A stretch of DNA of 64,000 nucleotides from Pseudomonas cremoricolorata DSM 17059 = NBRC 16634. GTDB lineage: Bacteria > Pseudomonadota > Gammaproteobacteria > Pseudomonadales > Pseudomonadaceae. Position numbers and translations under genes: made by a program. Below, one piece after another: positions 32,402 to 40,856 of the stretch (positions are counted from its first letter, which is position 1; each line of letters starts with the position of its first letter). Under the pieces are notes generated by a model. That model was not told where the DNA came from, did no database searches, and saw only the letters and a program-made list of their open reading frames with translations. The stretch spans positions 1-64,000 of the forward strand of contig NZ_AUEA01000017.1 in assembly GCF_000425745.1 (NCBI RefSeq), in the 5' to 3' direction.

Positions 32402-32989
32402 TCAGCCGATCCAGCCGCTGGTTTTCATAGCCGAGTACACCGCCACCACCGCCAGCACGATGAACGCTGCGGCAGCCAGGCGACGAATGAGCGCCAATGG
32501 CAGTTTGTCGGCGGCGAAGTTGCCGGCCAGCACTACCGGCACGTTGGCGATCAGCATGCCCAGCGTGGTGCCGATGATCACCATGATCAGGTGCGGGTAC
32601 TGCGCTGCCAGCATCACCGTCGCCACCTGGGTCTTGTCGCCGATTTCCGCGAGGAAGAAGGCGATCAGGGTGGTCAGGAACGGCCCGAAACGCCGCGCAT
32701 TGCTGGCTTCGTCATCGTCCATCTTGTCGGGCACCAGGGTCCACAGGGCCGTGGCGGTGAAGCTTGCGGCCAGAATCCAGTGCAGCACCGACTCGGTGAA
32801 GAAACCACTGACCCAGGCACCGACCGCACCGGCTGCGGCGTGGTTGGCCAGGGTGGCGGCGACGATACCGGCGATGATCGGCCACGGCTTGCGGAAGCGG
32901 GCAGCGAGAATGAGCGCGAGCAGTTGCGTCTTGTCGCCGATTTCGGCGAGGGCAACGATGGCGGTGGGGACCAGCAGGGATTCCAGCAT
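32402..32989 (-). CDS. TMEM165/GDT1-family cation transporter (probable Mn2+ exporter)
   Basis: 195 residues, six predicted membrane segments. Both family signatures are present: AEIGDKTQLLAL near residue 15 and AEIGDKTQVATVML near residue 115. Bacterial members export Mn2+ (MneA type). The start at 32989 has AGGAAC upstream. The 5' leader contains a yybP-ykoY riboswitch, which senses Mn2+, and this supports manganese as the substrate. Confidence 0.92.
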   Translation of the reverse strand: MLESLLVPTAIVALAEIGDKTQLLALILAARFRKPWPIIAGIVAATLANHAAAGAVGAWVSGFFTESVLHWILAASFTATALWTLVPDKMDDDEASNARRFGPFLTTLIAFFLAEIGDKTQVATVMLAAQYPHLIMVIIGTTLGMLIANVPVVLAGNFAADKLPLALIRRLAAAAFIVLAVVAVYSAMKTSGWIG

Positions 32990-33018
32990 CAGGGTTCCTA
33001 AGGGGCGGGTCGACACGG

Positions 33019-33067
33019 CTATGACACGAACGACCTCCCCGCCCCGGGTAAGGTGTGCGTGTCATAG
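33019..33067 (-). repeat. Inverted repeat in the riboswitch expression platform
   Basis: CTATGACACG (33019-33028) and CGTGTCATAG (33058-33067) are perfect 10-bp arms 29 nt apart, between the aptamer and the TMEM165 start codon. It could be a long-range hairpin sequestering or exposing the ribosome site. Confidence 0.6.
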
Positions 33068-33082
33068 GTCTTGTCAAACCCC

Positions 33083-33189
33083 GGACCCGTCTGCGCGGGT
33101 CCTCGGGTCGCACGCGCCATGGTCGGTGGACCAAGCATGTTGACGCGTACCGGGCGAGCGTGGCGCTCGCGGGAGACTACTCCCCTAGG
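33083..33189 (-). ncRNA. yybP-ykoY (Mn2+) riboswitch
   Basis: On the minus strand the sequence holds the aptamer core. CCTAGGGGAGTAG (33189-33177) contains the GGGGAGUAG motif. GTCAACATGCT (about 33142) matches the conserved GUCAACAUACU, and GCGACCCGAGG (33111-33101) closes the P1 stem against CCTAGGG. A 7-bp hairpin GGACCCG/CGGGTCC (33083-33102) lies next to the aptamer and overlaps its P1 3' strand by two bases, so it could switch with it. It precedes a TMEM165-family gene, a known target of this riboswitch class. Confidence 0.8.
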
Positions 33190-33237
33190 ACGGAGCGGAT
33201 TCTGCCTAGCCCTTGGACTTTCGGCAAGCCCTGTTTT

Positions 33238-34236
33238 TCACTGACGCCGGGCCTGGTAAATCCGGAAGCCCTGGTCTTCGACGCGCACCTCACAGTTGCC
33301 CAACGCCGCCTCGATAAGCGGTTTGTAGCGTAGGAAGGTGTTCGCCACCAGGCGCATTTCGCCGCCTTTTCGCAGGTGTTCGCGGGATTTTGCCAGCAGG
33401 TTTTCCACCGCTTGGTAGTCGGTGTGCACGCCGGTATGAAACGGCGGGTTGCTCAGAATCACGTCCAGTTCAACTGGCGCGGCATCGATGCCATCACCGC
33501 TCAGCACCTCGCCCTGCAGGCCATTGGCCTGCAGGGTCAGGCGGCTGCTGGCCACGGCGAAGGCGTCGACGTCGAGCAGGGTAACTTCGCTCTGCGGGTA
33601 ACGGCGTTTGACGATGGCGCCGAGCACCCCGGCGCCGCAGCCAAAGTCCAGCACCTTGCCGGTGGGCAACTGATCGAGATGCTGCAACAGCAGTGCAGTG
33701 CCGCGGTCGAGCCGGCCGTGGCTGAACACCCCCGGCAAGCTCACCACCTGCAATGGGCCTTCCTCCAGCGCCAGCTCGAAGCGCTGCGCCAAGTCAGTCA
33801 GCACGGGCGCGGGCGGCGCCTGCTCGATGCTCGCCTGCCACAGTTGGCAATGCCTGGCGCTGTCCAGCTTGCGCGCGTGGCCCAAGGCCTTCAGTTGCTT
33901 GGCCGCGCCCTCGATACCACCGCGTTTTTCCCCGACCAGAAACAACGCCTTTCCAGCCAGGCGCGAGGCCAGGGCGGTCAGCAGGTAGTTGGCCAGCTCG
34001 CGGGATTTGGGCAGGAAGACCACGGCGGCGTCGAAGGCGACATCCGGCACCTCGGTGCCGTAGTGGCAGCGACCGGAGAAGCGGCTGTCGAGCAGCGCCT
34101 GGTCGCCGGCATGCCAGCTCCAGCCATGCGCCTCTGGTAACTGCCCGAGCAGACCATCCGGGGGCGGCCCTGCGATCAGCAACGGGCCGCGGAACAGCTC
34201 GGCCTGGCGGAGCAACACTTCACTGCGCGGGTCCAT
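33238..34236 (-). CDS. rsmC: 16S rRNA (guanine-1207 N2)-methyltransferase RsmC
   Basis: 332 residues. Duplicated methyltransferase fold with a degenerate N-terminal half. The C-terminal half has the SAM loop VLDFGCGAGVLGAIV and the catalytic motif NPPFHTGVHTDY. It methylates G1207 of 16S rRNA in the 30S subunit. On the same strand as, and downstream of, the 2-hydroxyacid dehydrogenase gene (51-bp gap). Its stop is 49 bp upstream of the riboswitch promoter region. Confidence 0.92.
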   Translation of the reverse strand: MDPRSEVLLRQAELFRGPLLIAGPPPDGLLGQLPEAHGWSWHAGDQALLDSRFSGRCHYGTEVPDVAFDAAVVFLPKSRELANYLLTALASRLAGKALFLVGEKRGGIEGAAKQLKALGHARKLDSARHCQLWQASIEQAPPAPVLTDLAQRFELALEEGPLQVVSLPGVFSHGRLDRGTALLLQHLDQLPTGKVLDFGCGAGVLGAIVKRRYPQSEVTLLDVDAFAVASSRLTLQANGLQGEVLSGDGIDAAPVELDVILSNPPFHTGVHTDYQAVENLLAKSREHLRKGGEMRLVANTFLRYKPLIEAALGNCEVRVEDQGFRIYQARRQ

Positions 34237-34287
34237 GGACGACGCCTCCTGAAAAAAAGGGGGCGAAGTGTACCAGAGGCGCCTGTA

Positions 34288-35253
34288 TCAGCTGACCACC
34301 CGCAACGCTTGCCCGGCGAAGAAACTGCGGGCGTTTTCTGCCAATTGGCCGACGATGCGCTGGCGCGCTTCCACTGCGCCCCAGGCCGAATGTGGGGTGA
34401 TGATCAGCCGCGGGATGTCCGCCGCCAGCAGCGGGTTGCCGTCGACCGGCGGCTCGACGCTGAGCACGTCGGTCGCCGCACCGCCCAGGTGCCCGCGGCG
34501 CAGGGCATCGGCCAAGGCCTGTTCATCGATCAGCCCGCCGCGGGCGGTGTTGACCACCAGCGCACCCGGCTTGAGCTGGGCCAACTCTGCGGCGCCGAGC
34601 ATGTGCCGGGTGTGCTCGTTGAGCGGGCAGTGCAGGGTCAGGGCATCGACCTGGGGCAGCAGCTCGGCCAGCGGGATGCGCTCGGCGCGCGCCGGCCGCC
34701 CGGGAATCTGCCCGCTCAGCACGCGCATGCCAAAGGCTTCGGCCAGCCGCGCTACGGCGCCGCCCAGCTCGCCATGACCGAGCACGCCGAGGGTCTTGCC
34801 GGACAGTTCGCTGATGGGGAAGTCCAGCAGGCAGAACTGCTTGGCCGCGGCCCAGCGGCCTTCGCTGACCGCGCGCTGGTAATCGCACAGGCGCGTGGCC
34901 AAAGCCAGCAGCAACGCCAGGGTGTGCTGGGCCACCGACGCGGTGCCGTAGCCCTGGCAGTTACATACCGTCACCCCTTGGGCGCGGGCTGCGGCAAGGT
35001 CAATGTTGTTAGTGCCGGTAGCGGCCACCAGCACCAGCTTAAGTTGCGGGTTGGCGGCAAGAATCTCGGCGTCGATCACCACCTTGTTGCTGATCACCGC
35101 CACTGCGCCTTGCAACCGCTGCGCCACCTGCGCGGGCTCTGTCGCGTCATGCAACTGCACCTCATCGAAGGCCTCGTGCAGCGGGCTCAGATCGAGGTCG
35201 CCCAGGTCGAGGGAGGCATGGTCGAGAAAGACAACGCGGCGCAGGCTGGACAT
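34288..35253 (-). CDS. D-2-hydroxyacid dehydrogenase
   Basis: 321 residues. The NAD(P) loop is LGVLGHGELGGAVARLAEAF. The catalytic Arg is in VNTARGGLID and the catalytic His in ITPHSAWG. The family reduces hydroxypyruvate, glyoxylate or related 2-oxoacids; the exact substrate cannot be read from sequence. It starts 150 bp upstream of, and divergent from, the acyl-CoA ligase gene. Confidence 0.9.
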   Translation of the reverse strand: MSSLRRVVFLDHASLDLGDLDLSPLHEAFDEVQLHDATEPAQVAQRLQGAVAVISNKVVIDAEILAANPQLKLVLVAATGTNNIDLAAARAQGVTVCNCQGYGTASVAQHTLALLLALATRLCDYQRAVSEGRWAAAKQFCLLDFPISELSGKTLGVLGHGELGGAVARLAEAFGMRVLSGQIPGRPARAERIPLAELLPQVDALTLHCPLNEHTRHMLGAAELAQLKPGALVVNTARGGLIDEQALADALRRGHLGGAATDVLSVEPPVDGNPLLAADIPRLIITPHSAWGAVEARQRIVGQLAENARSFFAGQALRVVS

Positions 35254-35401
35254 GAAGGCTCCGGTGCAGGCAATGGGCAGGGGCTGTCAATCAACCTGAA
35301 GCGGTGTGGCAGTGTCAAGGCAGGGGCGGGCACGGCGACTCGCTCAGCGTCTACAGTGAGGGGCAGCCCTCGACCCATCGCCTGCCATAAAAGGGATTGT
35401 C

Positions 35402-37084
35402 ATGTTGCAGACACGCATCCTCGAAGCCACCCCAGGCGCCCACGCCTACCCATTGCTGATCAAGCGCCTGTTGCTGTCGGGCGGGCGTTACGAGCGCACG
35501 CGGGAAATCGTCTACCGCGACCAGGTGCGCCTGAGTTACCCGCAACTGATCGAACGCATCGCGCGTCTTGCCAATGTGCTCAGCCAGGCCGGGGTCAAGG
35601 CGGGCGACACCGTTGCGGTGATGGACTGGGACAGCCATCGCTATTTGGAATGCATGTTCGCCATCCCGATGATCGGTGCCGTGGTGCACACCATCAACGT
35701 GCGCCTGTCGCCCGAGCAGATCCTCTACACCATGAACCACGCCGAAGACCGCCTGGTGCTGGTCAACAGCGAGTTCGTCGGGCTGTATCAGGCGATTGCC
35801 GGGCAACTGACCACGGTCGACAAGACCCTGCTGCTCAGCGATGAGCAGGTATCCACGGCTGAGCTGCCAGGCCTGCTCGGCGAGTACGAGCAACTGCTGG
35901 CTGCGGCCAGCCCGCACTATGATTTCCCCGACTTCGACGAGAACTCGGTGGCCACCACCTTCTACACCACCGGCACCACCGGGAGCCCCAAGGGCGTGTA
36001 TTTCAGTCACCGCCAACTGGTGCTGCACACCCTGGCCGAGGCGGCGGTGCTCGGCGGGCTGGACAGCGTGCGGCTGATGGGCAGCGACGACGTGTACATG
36101 CCCATCACGCCGATGTTCCATGTGCACGCCTGGGGCATTCCCTATGTGGCGACCTTGCTCGGCCTCAAGCAGGTGTATCCGGGACGCTACGAGCCGCAGA
36201 TGCTGTTGCGCCTGTGGCGCGACGAGGGCGTGACGTTCTCCCATTGCGTGCCGACCATTCTGCAGATGCTGCTCAACTGCCCTGCGGCCCATGGCGAGGA
36301 TTTCAACGGCTGGAAGATCATCATCGGAGGCAGCGCGCTGAACCGCGCACTGTATGACGCAGCCCGCGCGCGCGGCATTCAGCTCACGGCCGCCTACGGC
36401 ATGTCCGAGACCTGCCCATTGATCGCCTGCGCCCACCTCAACGAAGAGCTGCTCGCCAGCAGCGAAGATGAGCAGATCAGCTTCCGTCTCAAGGCCGGTG
36501 TGCCGGTGCCGTTGGTCGAGGCGGCCATCGTCGACGGCGAAGGCCGCTTCCTGGCCGCTGATGGCCAGACCCAGGGCGAGCTGGTGTTGCGTGCACCCTG
36601 GCTGAGCGCCGGCTACTACCGCCAGCCGGAACAAAGCCGCGAGCTGTGGCAGGGCGGCTGGCTGCATACCGGCGATGTCGCCACCCTCGACGGCATGGGC
36701 TTCATCGACATCCGCGACCGCATCAAGGATGTGATCAAGAGTGGCGGCGAATGGCTGTCGTCACTGGCTCTGGAAGACTTGATCAGCCGTCACCCGGCGG
36801 TGCGCGAGGTGGCGGTGGTGGGGGTTGCCGATGCGCAATGGGGCGAGCGGCCCTTCGCCCTGCTGGTACTGCACGAGGGGCAGCACCTGGATGCGCAGGC
36901 GCTCAAGGCGCATCTGCAGCCGTTCGTCGAGCATGGGCAGATCAATGCCTGGGCGATTCCGCGGCAGATCACAGCGGTGGCGCAAATCCCCAAGACCAGC
37001 GTCGGCAAGCTGGACAAGAAACGTATTCGCCTCGATGTTGCCCAGTGGCAGGCCAGCGACAGCGGGTTTTTATCGACCCTGTGA
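35402..37084 (+). CDS. Fatty acyl-CoA synthetase (AMP-forming)
   Basis: 560 residues. The ANL superfamily signatures are present: TTFYTTGTTGSPKGVYFSHR (P-loop, about residues 183-202), YGMSETCP, HTGDVATLDGMGFIDIRDR and the lysine of KTSVGKLDKK near the end. It activates medium- or long-chain acids to CoA thioesters. No signal peptide. It is followed by a 255-bp gap and the DUF1302/DUF1329 pair on the same strand, which suggests a shared role in handling fatty or hydrophobic compounds. Confidence 0.93.
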   Translation: MLQTRILEATPGAHAYPLLIKRLLLSGGRYERTREIVYRDQVRLSYPQLIERIARLANVLSQAGVKAGDTVAVMDWDSHRYLECMFAIPMIGAVVHTINVRLSPEQILYTMNHAEDRLVLVNSEFVGLYQAIAGQLTTVDKTLLLSDEQVSTAELPGLLGEYEQLLAAASPHYDFPDFDENSVATTFYTTGTTGSPKGVYFSHRQLVLHTLAEAAVLGGLDSVRLMGSDDVYMPITPMFHVHAWGIPYVATLLGLKQVYPGRYEPQMLLRLWRDEGVTFSHCVPTILQMLLNCPAAHGEDFNGWKIIIGGSALNRALYDAARARGIQLTAAYGMSETCPLIACAHLNEELLASSEDEQISFRLKAGVPVPLVEAAIVDGEGRFLAADGQTQGELVLRAPWLSAGYYRQPEQSRELWQGGWLHTGDVATLDGMGFIDIRDRIKDVIKSGGEWLSSLALEDLISRHPAVREVAVVGVADAQWGERPFALLVLHEGQHLDAQALKAHLQPFVEHGQINAWAIPRQITAVAQIPKTSVGKLDKKRIRLDVAQWQASDSGFLSTL

Positions 37085-37312
37085 ACATCCCGCGCCCAGG
37101 TCGGTCTGAGGCAAGCCGTGGCGCAGCGCGGATGGCAACTTGCCATTGCCGGCAAATCAGCCATGCTTGCTGGCGTCGCAAACCAATCACACGTTAGAGG
37201 ATTTTGCCGCGTCATCTCGGCGGCCACAGTCCTGGCAGGGAATCTTCGCAAACGGATGGGGCGGCGCCACGCGCTGCGTGCGCCGGGCCGTTGCGCAGGC
37301 CTTCGCTGCCAT

Positions 37313-37320
37313 AACAATAA
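37313..37320 (+). promoter_or_regulatory. Crc/Hfq catabolite-repression motif
   Basis: AACAATAA matches AANAANAA exactly and lies about 20 nt upstream of the DUF1302 start codon, the position where Hfq/Crc blocks translation in pseudomonads when preferred carbon sources are present. Confidence 0.6.
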
Positions 37321-37339
37321 ATGACATGGAGTAGGGTCG

Positions 37340-39223
37340 ATGAAATCTGCCAACACCTTGTGGCGCCGGGCCAGGTTGCCCCTGGCGGTGAGCCTTGCAT
37401 CCCTTGCCAGTCCAGCGCTGGGCGTCAGCTTCAACATCGGTGAAATCGAGGGCCAGTTCGACTCATCGCTCTCGGTTGGCGCAAGCTGGTCCACCGCCAG
37501 CCCGAACCGCAACCTGATCGGCGTCAACAACGGCGGCAAAGGGCTGTCGCAAACCTCCGACGACGGTCACCTGAACTTCAAGCGCGGCGAAACCTTCTCG
37601 AAAATCTTCAAAGGCATCCACGACCTCGAACTCAAGTACGGCGATACCGGCATCTTCGTGCGCGGCAAGTACTGGTACGACTTCGAACTCAAGGACGAAC
37701 ACCGCCAGTTCAAGGACATCAGCGACTCGAACCGCAAGGAAGGCGCCAAGTCTTCGGGGGCCGAGCTGCTCGACGCCTTCGTCTACCACAATTACTCCAT
37801 CGCCGATCAACCCGGCTCGGTGCGTTTCGGCAAGCAGGTGGTGAGCTGGGGCGAGAGCACCTTCATCGGCAATGGCATCAACGCTATCAACCCGATCGAC
37901 GTGGCAGCGTTTCGCCGGCCTGGTGCGGAAATCAAGGAAGGCCTGATTCCGGTCAACATGTTCTACGTGTCCCAGAGCCTGACCGACAACCTCTCCGCCG
38001 AGGCCTTCTACCAGCTGGAATGGGACCAGACGGTGGTCGACAACTGCGGCACGTTCTTCTCCCAGCCCGATATCATCGCCGACGGCTGCAACAACAATCT
38101 GCGCGTGCTCAACAGCAGCCGCAGCCTGCCCCTGGCGGCGCAAGGGTTTCTGGCCAGCCAGGGTGTAGACGTCAACGAAGAGGGCGTGCGCGTGGCCCGT
38201 GGCGGCGACCGCGACGCCCGCGACAGCGGCCAGTTCGGGGTCGCCTTGCGCTACATGTTCGACCCGCTGGACACCGAGTTCGGCGCCTACTTCATGAACT
38301 ACCACAGCCGTGCGCCGATCTTCAGCGCCACCGGCGCGCCGGCCTCGGTGTTCCAGGGCGTGGCCGGCCTGCCGCCGGCGCTGCGGGCGCTGGCGCCGCT
38401 GATCGTCGCTGGCAACTCGCAGTACTTCGTCGAGTACCCGGAAGATATCCGCCTGTACGGCCTGAGCTTCTCCACCACCTTGCCCACCGGCACGGCCTGG
38501 AGCGGCGAACTCAGCTACCGACCCAACGCCCCGGTACAGCTCAACACCACCGATATTCTGTTCTCCGGGGTCAAGCCGCTGGGCGGCGCCCTGAGCAACG
38601 CCTCCTTGCTCAACGGCGTGCCCGGTCAGGACCTGCATGGCTACCGACGCAAGGAAGTGACGCAGTTTCAGACCACCCTGACGCACTTCTTCGACCAGGT
38701 GATGGGCGCCAGCCGCATGACCCTGGTCGGCGAGCTGGGCATCACCCATGTCGGCGGTCTGGAAAGTGCCCACGACACCCGCTACGGCCGCGACCCGGTG
38801 TTCGGCCCAGGCCCGTTGCCCGACACCGGCGGGCAGAACACCTGCCAGGCGCTCAACGCCAGCACCATCGGCGGCGCCGGCGCGGGCGCCTCGACCAGCA
38901 ACCTCAGCCGCAAGTGCGAGAACGACGGCTACACCACCAGCACTTCGTGGGGCTACCGTACCCGAGTGATCTGGGACTACCCCGACGTCTTCGCCGGGGT
39001 CAACCTCAAGCCCAGCGTGGCCTGGTCGCACGATGTGTCCGGCTACTCGCCAGGCCCGGGTGGCAACTTCGAGGAAGGGCGCAAGGCGGTCAGCCTGGGC
39101 GTGGACGCCGAGTACCAGAACACCTACACGGCGAGCCTTTCGTACACCAACTTCTTCGACGGCAAGTACAGCACCGTGGATGACCGCGACTTCGTCGCCC
39201 TCAGCTTCGGCGTCAACTTCTAA
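37340..39223 (+). CDS. DUF1302 outer-membrane protein
   Basis: 627 residues. A signal peptide ends near SPALG (residue 29). The mature part is rich in alternating aromatic strands (SVGASWSTASPNR, GIFVRGKYWYDFEL, GELSYRPNAP) and ends DRDFVALSFGVNF with C-terminal Phe, typical of an outer-membrane beta-barrel. DUF1302 and DUF1329 proteins form an envelope pair found next to lipid or polymer metabolism genes. A GGAG ribosome site is present and the Crc motif lies just upstream. Confidence 0.9.
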   Translation: MKSANTLWRRARLPLAVSLASLASPALGVSFNIGEIEGQFDSSLSVGASWSTASPNRNLIGVNNGGKGLSQTSDDGHLNFKRGETFSKIFKGIHDLELKYGDTGIFVRGKYWYDFELKDEHRQFKDISDSNRKEGAKSSGAELLDAFVYHNYSIADQPGSVRFGKQVVSWGESTFIGNGINAINPIDVAAFRRPGAEIKEGLIPVNMFYVSQSLTDNLSAEAFYQLEWDQTVVDNCGTFFSQPDIIADGCNNNLRVLNSSRSLPLAAQGFLASQGVDVNEEGVRVARGGDRDARDSGQFGVALRYMFDPLDTEFGAYFMNYHSRAPIFSATGAPASVFQGVAGLPPALRALAPLIVAGNSQYFVEYPEDIRLYGLSFSTTLPTGTAWSGELSYRPNAPVQLNTTDILFSGVKPLGGALSNASLLNGVPGQDLHGYRRKEVTQFQTTLTHFFDQVMGASRMTLVGELGITHVGGLESAHDTRYGRDPVFGPGPLPDTGGQNTCQALNASTIGGAGAGASTSNLSRKCENDGYTTSTSWGYRTRVIWDYPDVFAGVNLKPSVAWSHDVSGYSPGPGGNFEEGRKAVSLGVDAEYQNTYTASLSYTNFFDGKYSTVDDRDFVALSFGVNF

Positions 39224-39247
39224 GCATTCGATCAGGACGACACGCGT

Positions 39248-40612
39248 ATGAAGAGCACCTCAAGTCTGTTGAAAGTCGGTGTGCTGGGGCTGTCTTTGCT
39301 GAGCACCGGGGTCATGGCCGCAGTGTCGGCCGGCGAAGCGGCCAAGCTTGGCACCAGCCTGACGCCGATGGGCGCCGAGAAGGCCGGCAATGCCGACGGC
39401 TCGATCGGCCCGTGGGAGCCATTGGCGAAGACCGCCGGCAGTGTCGACGCCAAGGGCTTTTTGTCTGACCCGTACGGCAGCGAGAAGCCGCTGTTCACCA
39501 TCACCGCGCAGAACGCGCAGCAGTATCAGGCCAAGCTCGCGCCGGGCCAATTGGCGATGTTCAAGCGCTACCCCGACACCTACCGCATTCCGGTGTACAA
39601 GACCCACCGCAGCGCCACCGTGCCTGACGAGGTGTTCGCCGCCATCAAGGAAAACGCCACCAAGACTACCTTGGTGCAGGGCGGCAACGGCCTCAATGAC
39701 TTTCGCACGGCCATCCCGTTTCCGATTCCGCAAAACGGGCTAGAGGTGATCTGGAACCACATCACCCGTTACCGCGGCGGCAGCGTCAACCGTCAGGTGA
39801 TTCAGGTGACGCCGCAGCAGAATGGCTCCTACAGCCCGGTGTCGTTCCAGGACCAGTTCGTCTTCCGCGACCGCATGAAGGACTACGACCCGGCCAACCC
39901 TGGCAACGTGCTGTTCTACTTCAAGCAGAAGGTCACCGCTCCGGCGCGGCTGGCCGGCACCGTGCTGCTGGTGCACGAGACCCTCGATCAGGTCAGCGAA
40001 CCGCGCAAGGCGTGGATGTACAACGCTGGGCAACGGCGTGTGCGCCAGGCCCCGCAGGTGGCCTACGACGGGCCCGGTACGGCGGCCGATGGCCTGCGCA
40101 CCTCCGACAACCTGGACATGTTCAACGGCGCGCCCGACCGCTACGACTGGAAGCTGGAGGGCAAGAAGGAGCTGTACATCGCCTCCAACGCCTTCAAGCT
40201 CGACTCGCCGAGCCTCAAGTACGCCGAGATCGTCAAGGCCGGGCACATCAACCAGGACCTCACTCGCTACGAATTGCGCCGGGTCTGGCATGTGGTCGCA
40301 ACCCTCAAGCCGGGTCAGCGGCACATCTATGCCAAGCGTGATTTCTACATCGACGAAGACACCTGGCAGGCGGCGGTGATCGATCAGTACGACGGTCGCG
40401 GGCAGCTGTGGCGGGTCTCCGAAGCCCATGCGCAGTCGTACTACAACGTCCAGGTGCCGTGGTACACCCTCGAAGCCATCTACGACCTGCAGTCGGGCCG
40501 CTACCTGGCGCTGGGCATGAAGAACGAAGAGCGCCGCGCATTCGACTTCGGCTTCAGCGCCAGCAAGGGCGACTTCCAGCCCAACGCACTGCGCCAGGAT
40601 GGGGTGCGTTGA
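39248..40612 (+). CDS. DUF1329 periplasmic protein (LolA/LolB-like fold)
   Basis: 454 residues. Signal peptide MKSTSSLLKVGVLGLSLLSTGVMA. The body has strands such as GGSVNRQVIQVTP and a RKAWMYNAGQRRVRQAP segment typical of outer-membrane lipoprotein-sorting-like folds. It lies 24 bp after the DUF1302 gene and is its standard partner; together they may move a hydrophobic substrate across the envelope. A stem-loop follows the stop. Confidence 0.9.
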   Translation: MKSTSSLLKVGVLGLSLLSTGVMAAVSAGEAAKLGTSLTPMGAEKAGNADGSIGPWEPLAKTAGSVDAKGFLSDPYGSEKPLFTITAQNAQQYQAKLAPGQLAMFKRYPDTYRIPVYKTHRSATVPDEVFAAIKENATKTTLVQGGNGLNDFRTAIPFPIPQNGLEVIWNHITRYRGGSVNRQVIQVTPQQNGSYSPVSFQDQFVFRDRMKDYDPANPGNVLFYFKQKVTAPARLAGTVLLVHETLDQVSEPRKAWMYNAGQRRVRQAPQVAYDGPGTAADGLRTSDNLDMFNGAPDRYDWKLEGKKELYIASNAFKLDSPSLKYAEIVKAGHINQDLTRYELRRVWHVVATLKPGQRHIYAKRDFYIDEDTWQAAVIDQYDGRGQLWRVSEAHAQSYYNVQVPWYTLEAIYDLQSGRYLALGMKNEERRAFDFGFSASKGDFQPNALRQDGVR

Positions 40613-40636
40613 GGGTTCGTCCCTCGATATCTGGCC

Positions 40637-40658
40637 GAGCGCCCGCTGATGGGCGCTC
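40637..40658 (+). terminator. Stem-loop after the DUF1329 gene
   Basis: GAGCGCCC/GGGCGCTC stem of 8 bp with a 6-nt loop 25 bp after the stop. No T-run. Confidence 0.55.
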
Positions 40659-40764
40659 GACATTCGCTTGATGCTCCGCGTCATCCCGCCCAGCTGGCCT
40701 TGAGCCACACACGGTCGATACAATGATGGCTCTAAGCTATCAGTCAGCGGCGGGTTTTTCTCTT

Positions 40765-40791
40765 TCAGCTTTTCCGTACACCGGCCGATAC
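40765..40791 (+). promoter_or_regulatory. FliA-like (sigma-28) promoter of the TPR response regulator
   Basis: TCAGC at 40765-40769, 14 bp, then GCCGATAC at 40784-40791, close to the pseudomonad FliA pattern TCAAG-N14/15-GCCGATAA. It lies 65 bp before the ATG of the response regulator. Confidence 0.4.
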
Positions 40792-40856
40792 AGCGACCGG
40801 CGGTACGCGTCCCCGCGCGCCATGTCTTCAACTTTTCACTACAACAGGTCGTGTTG

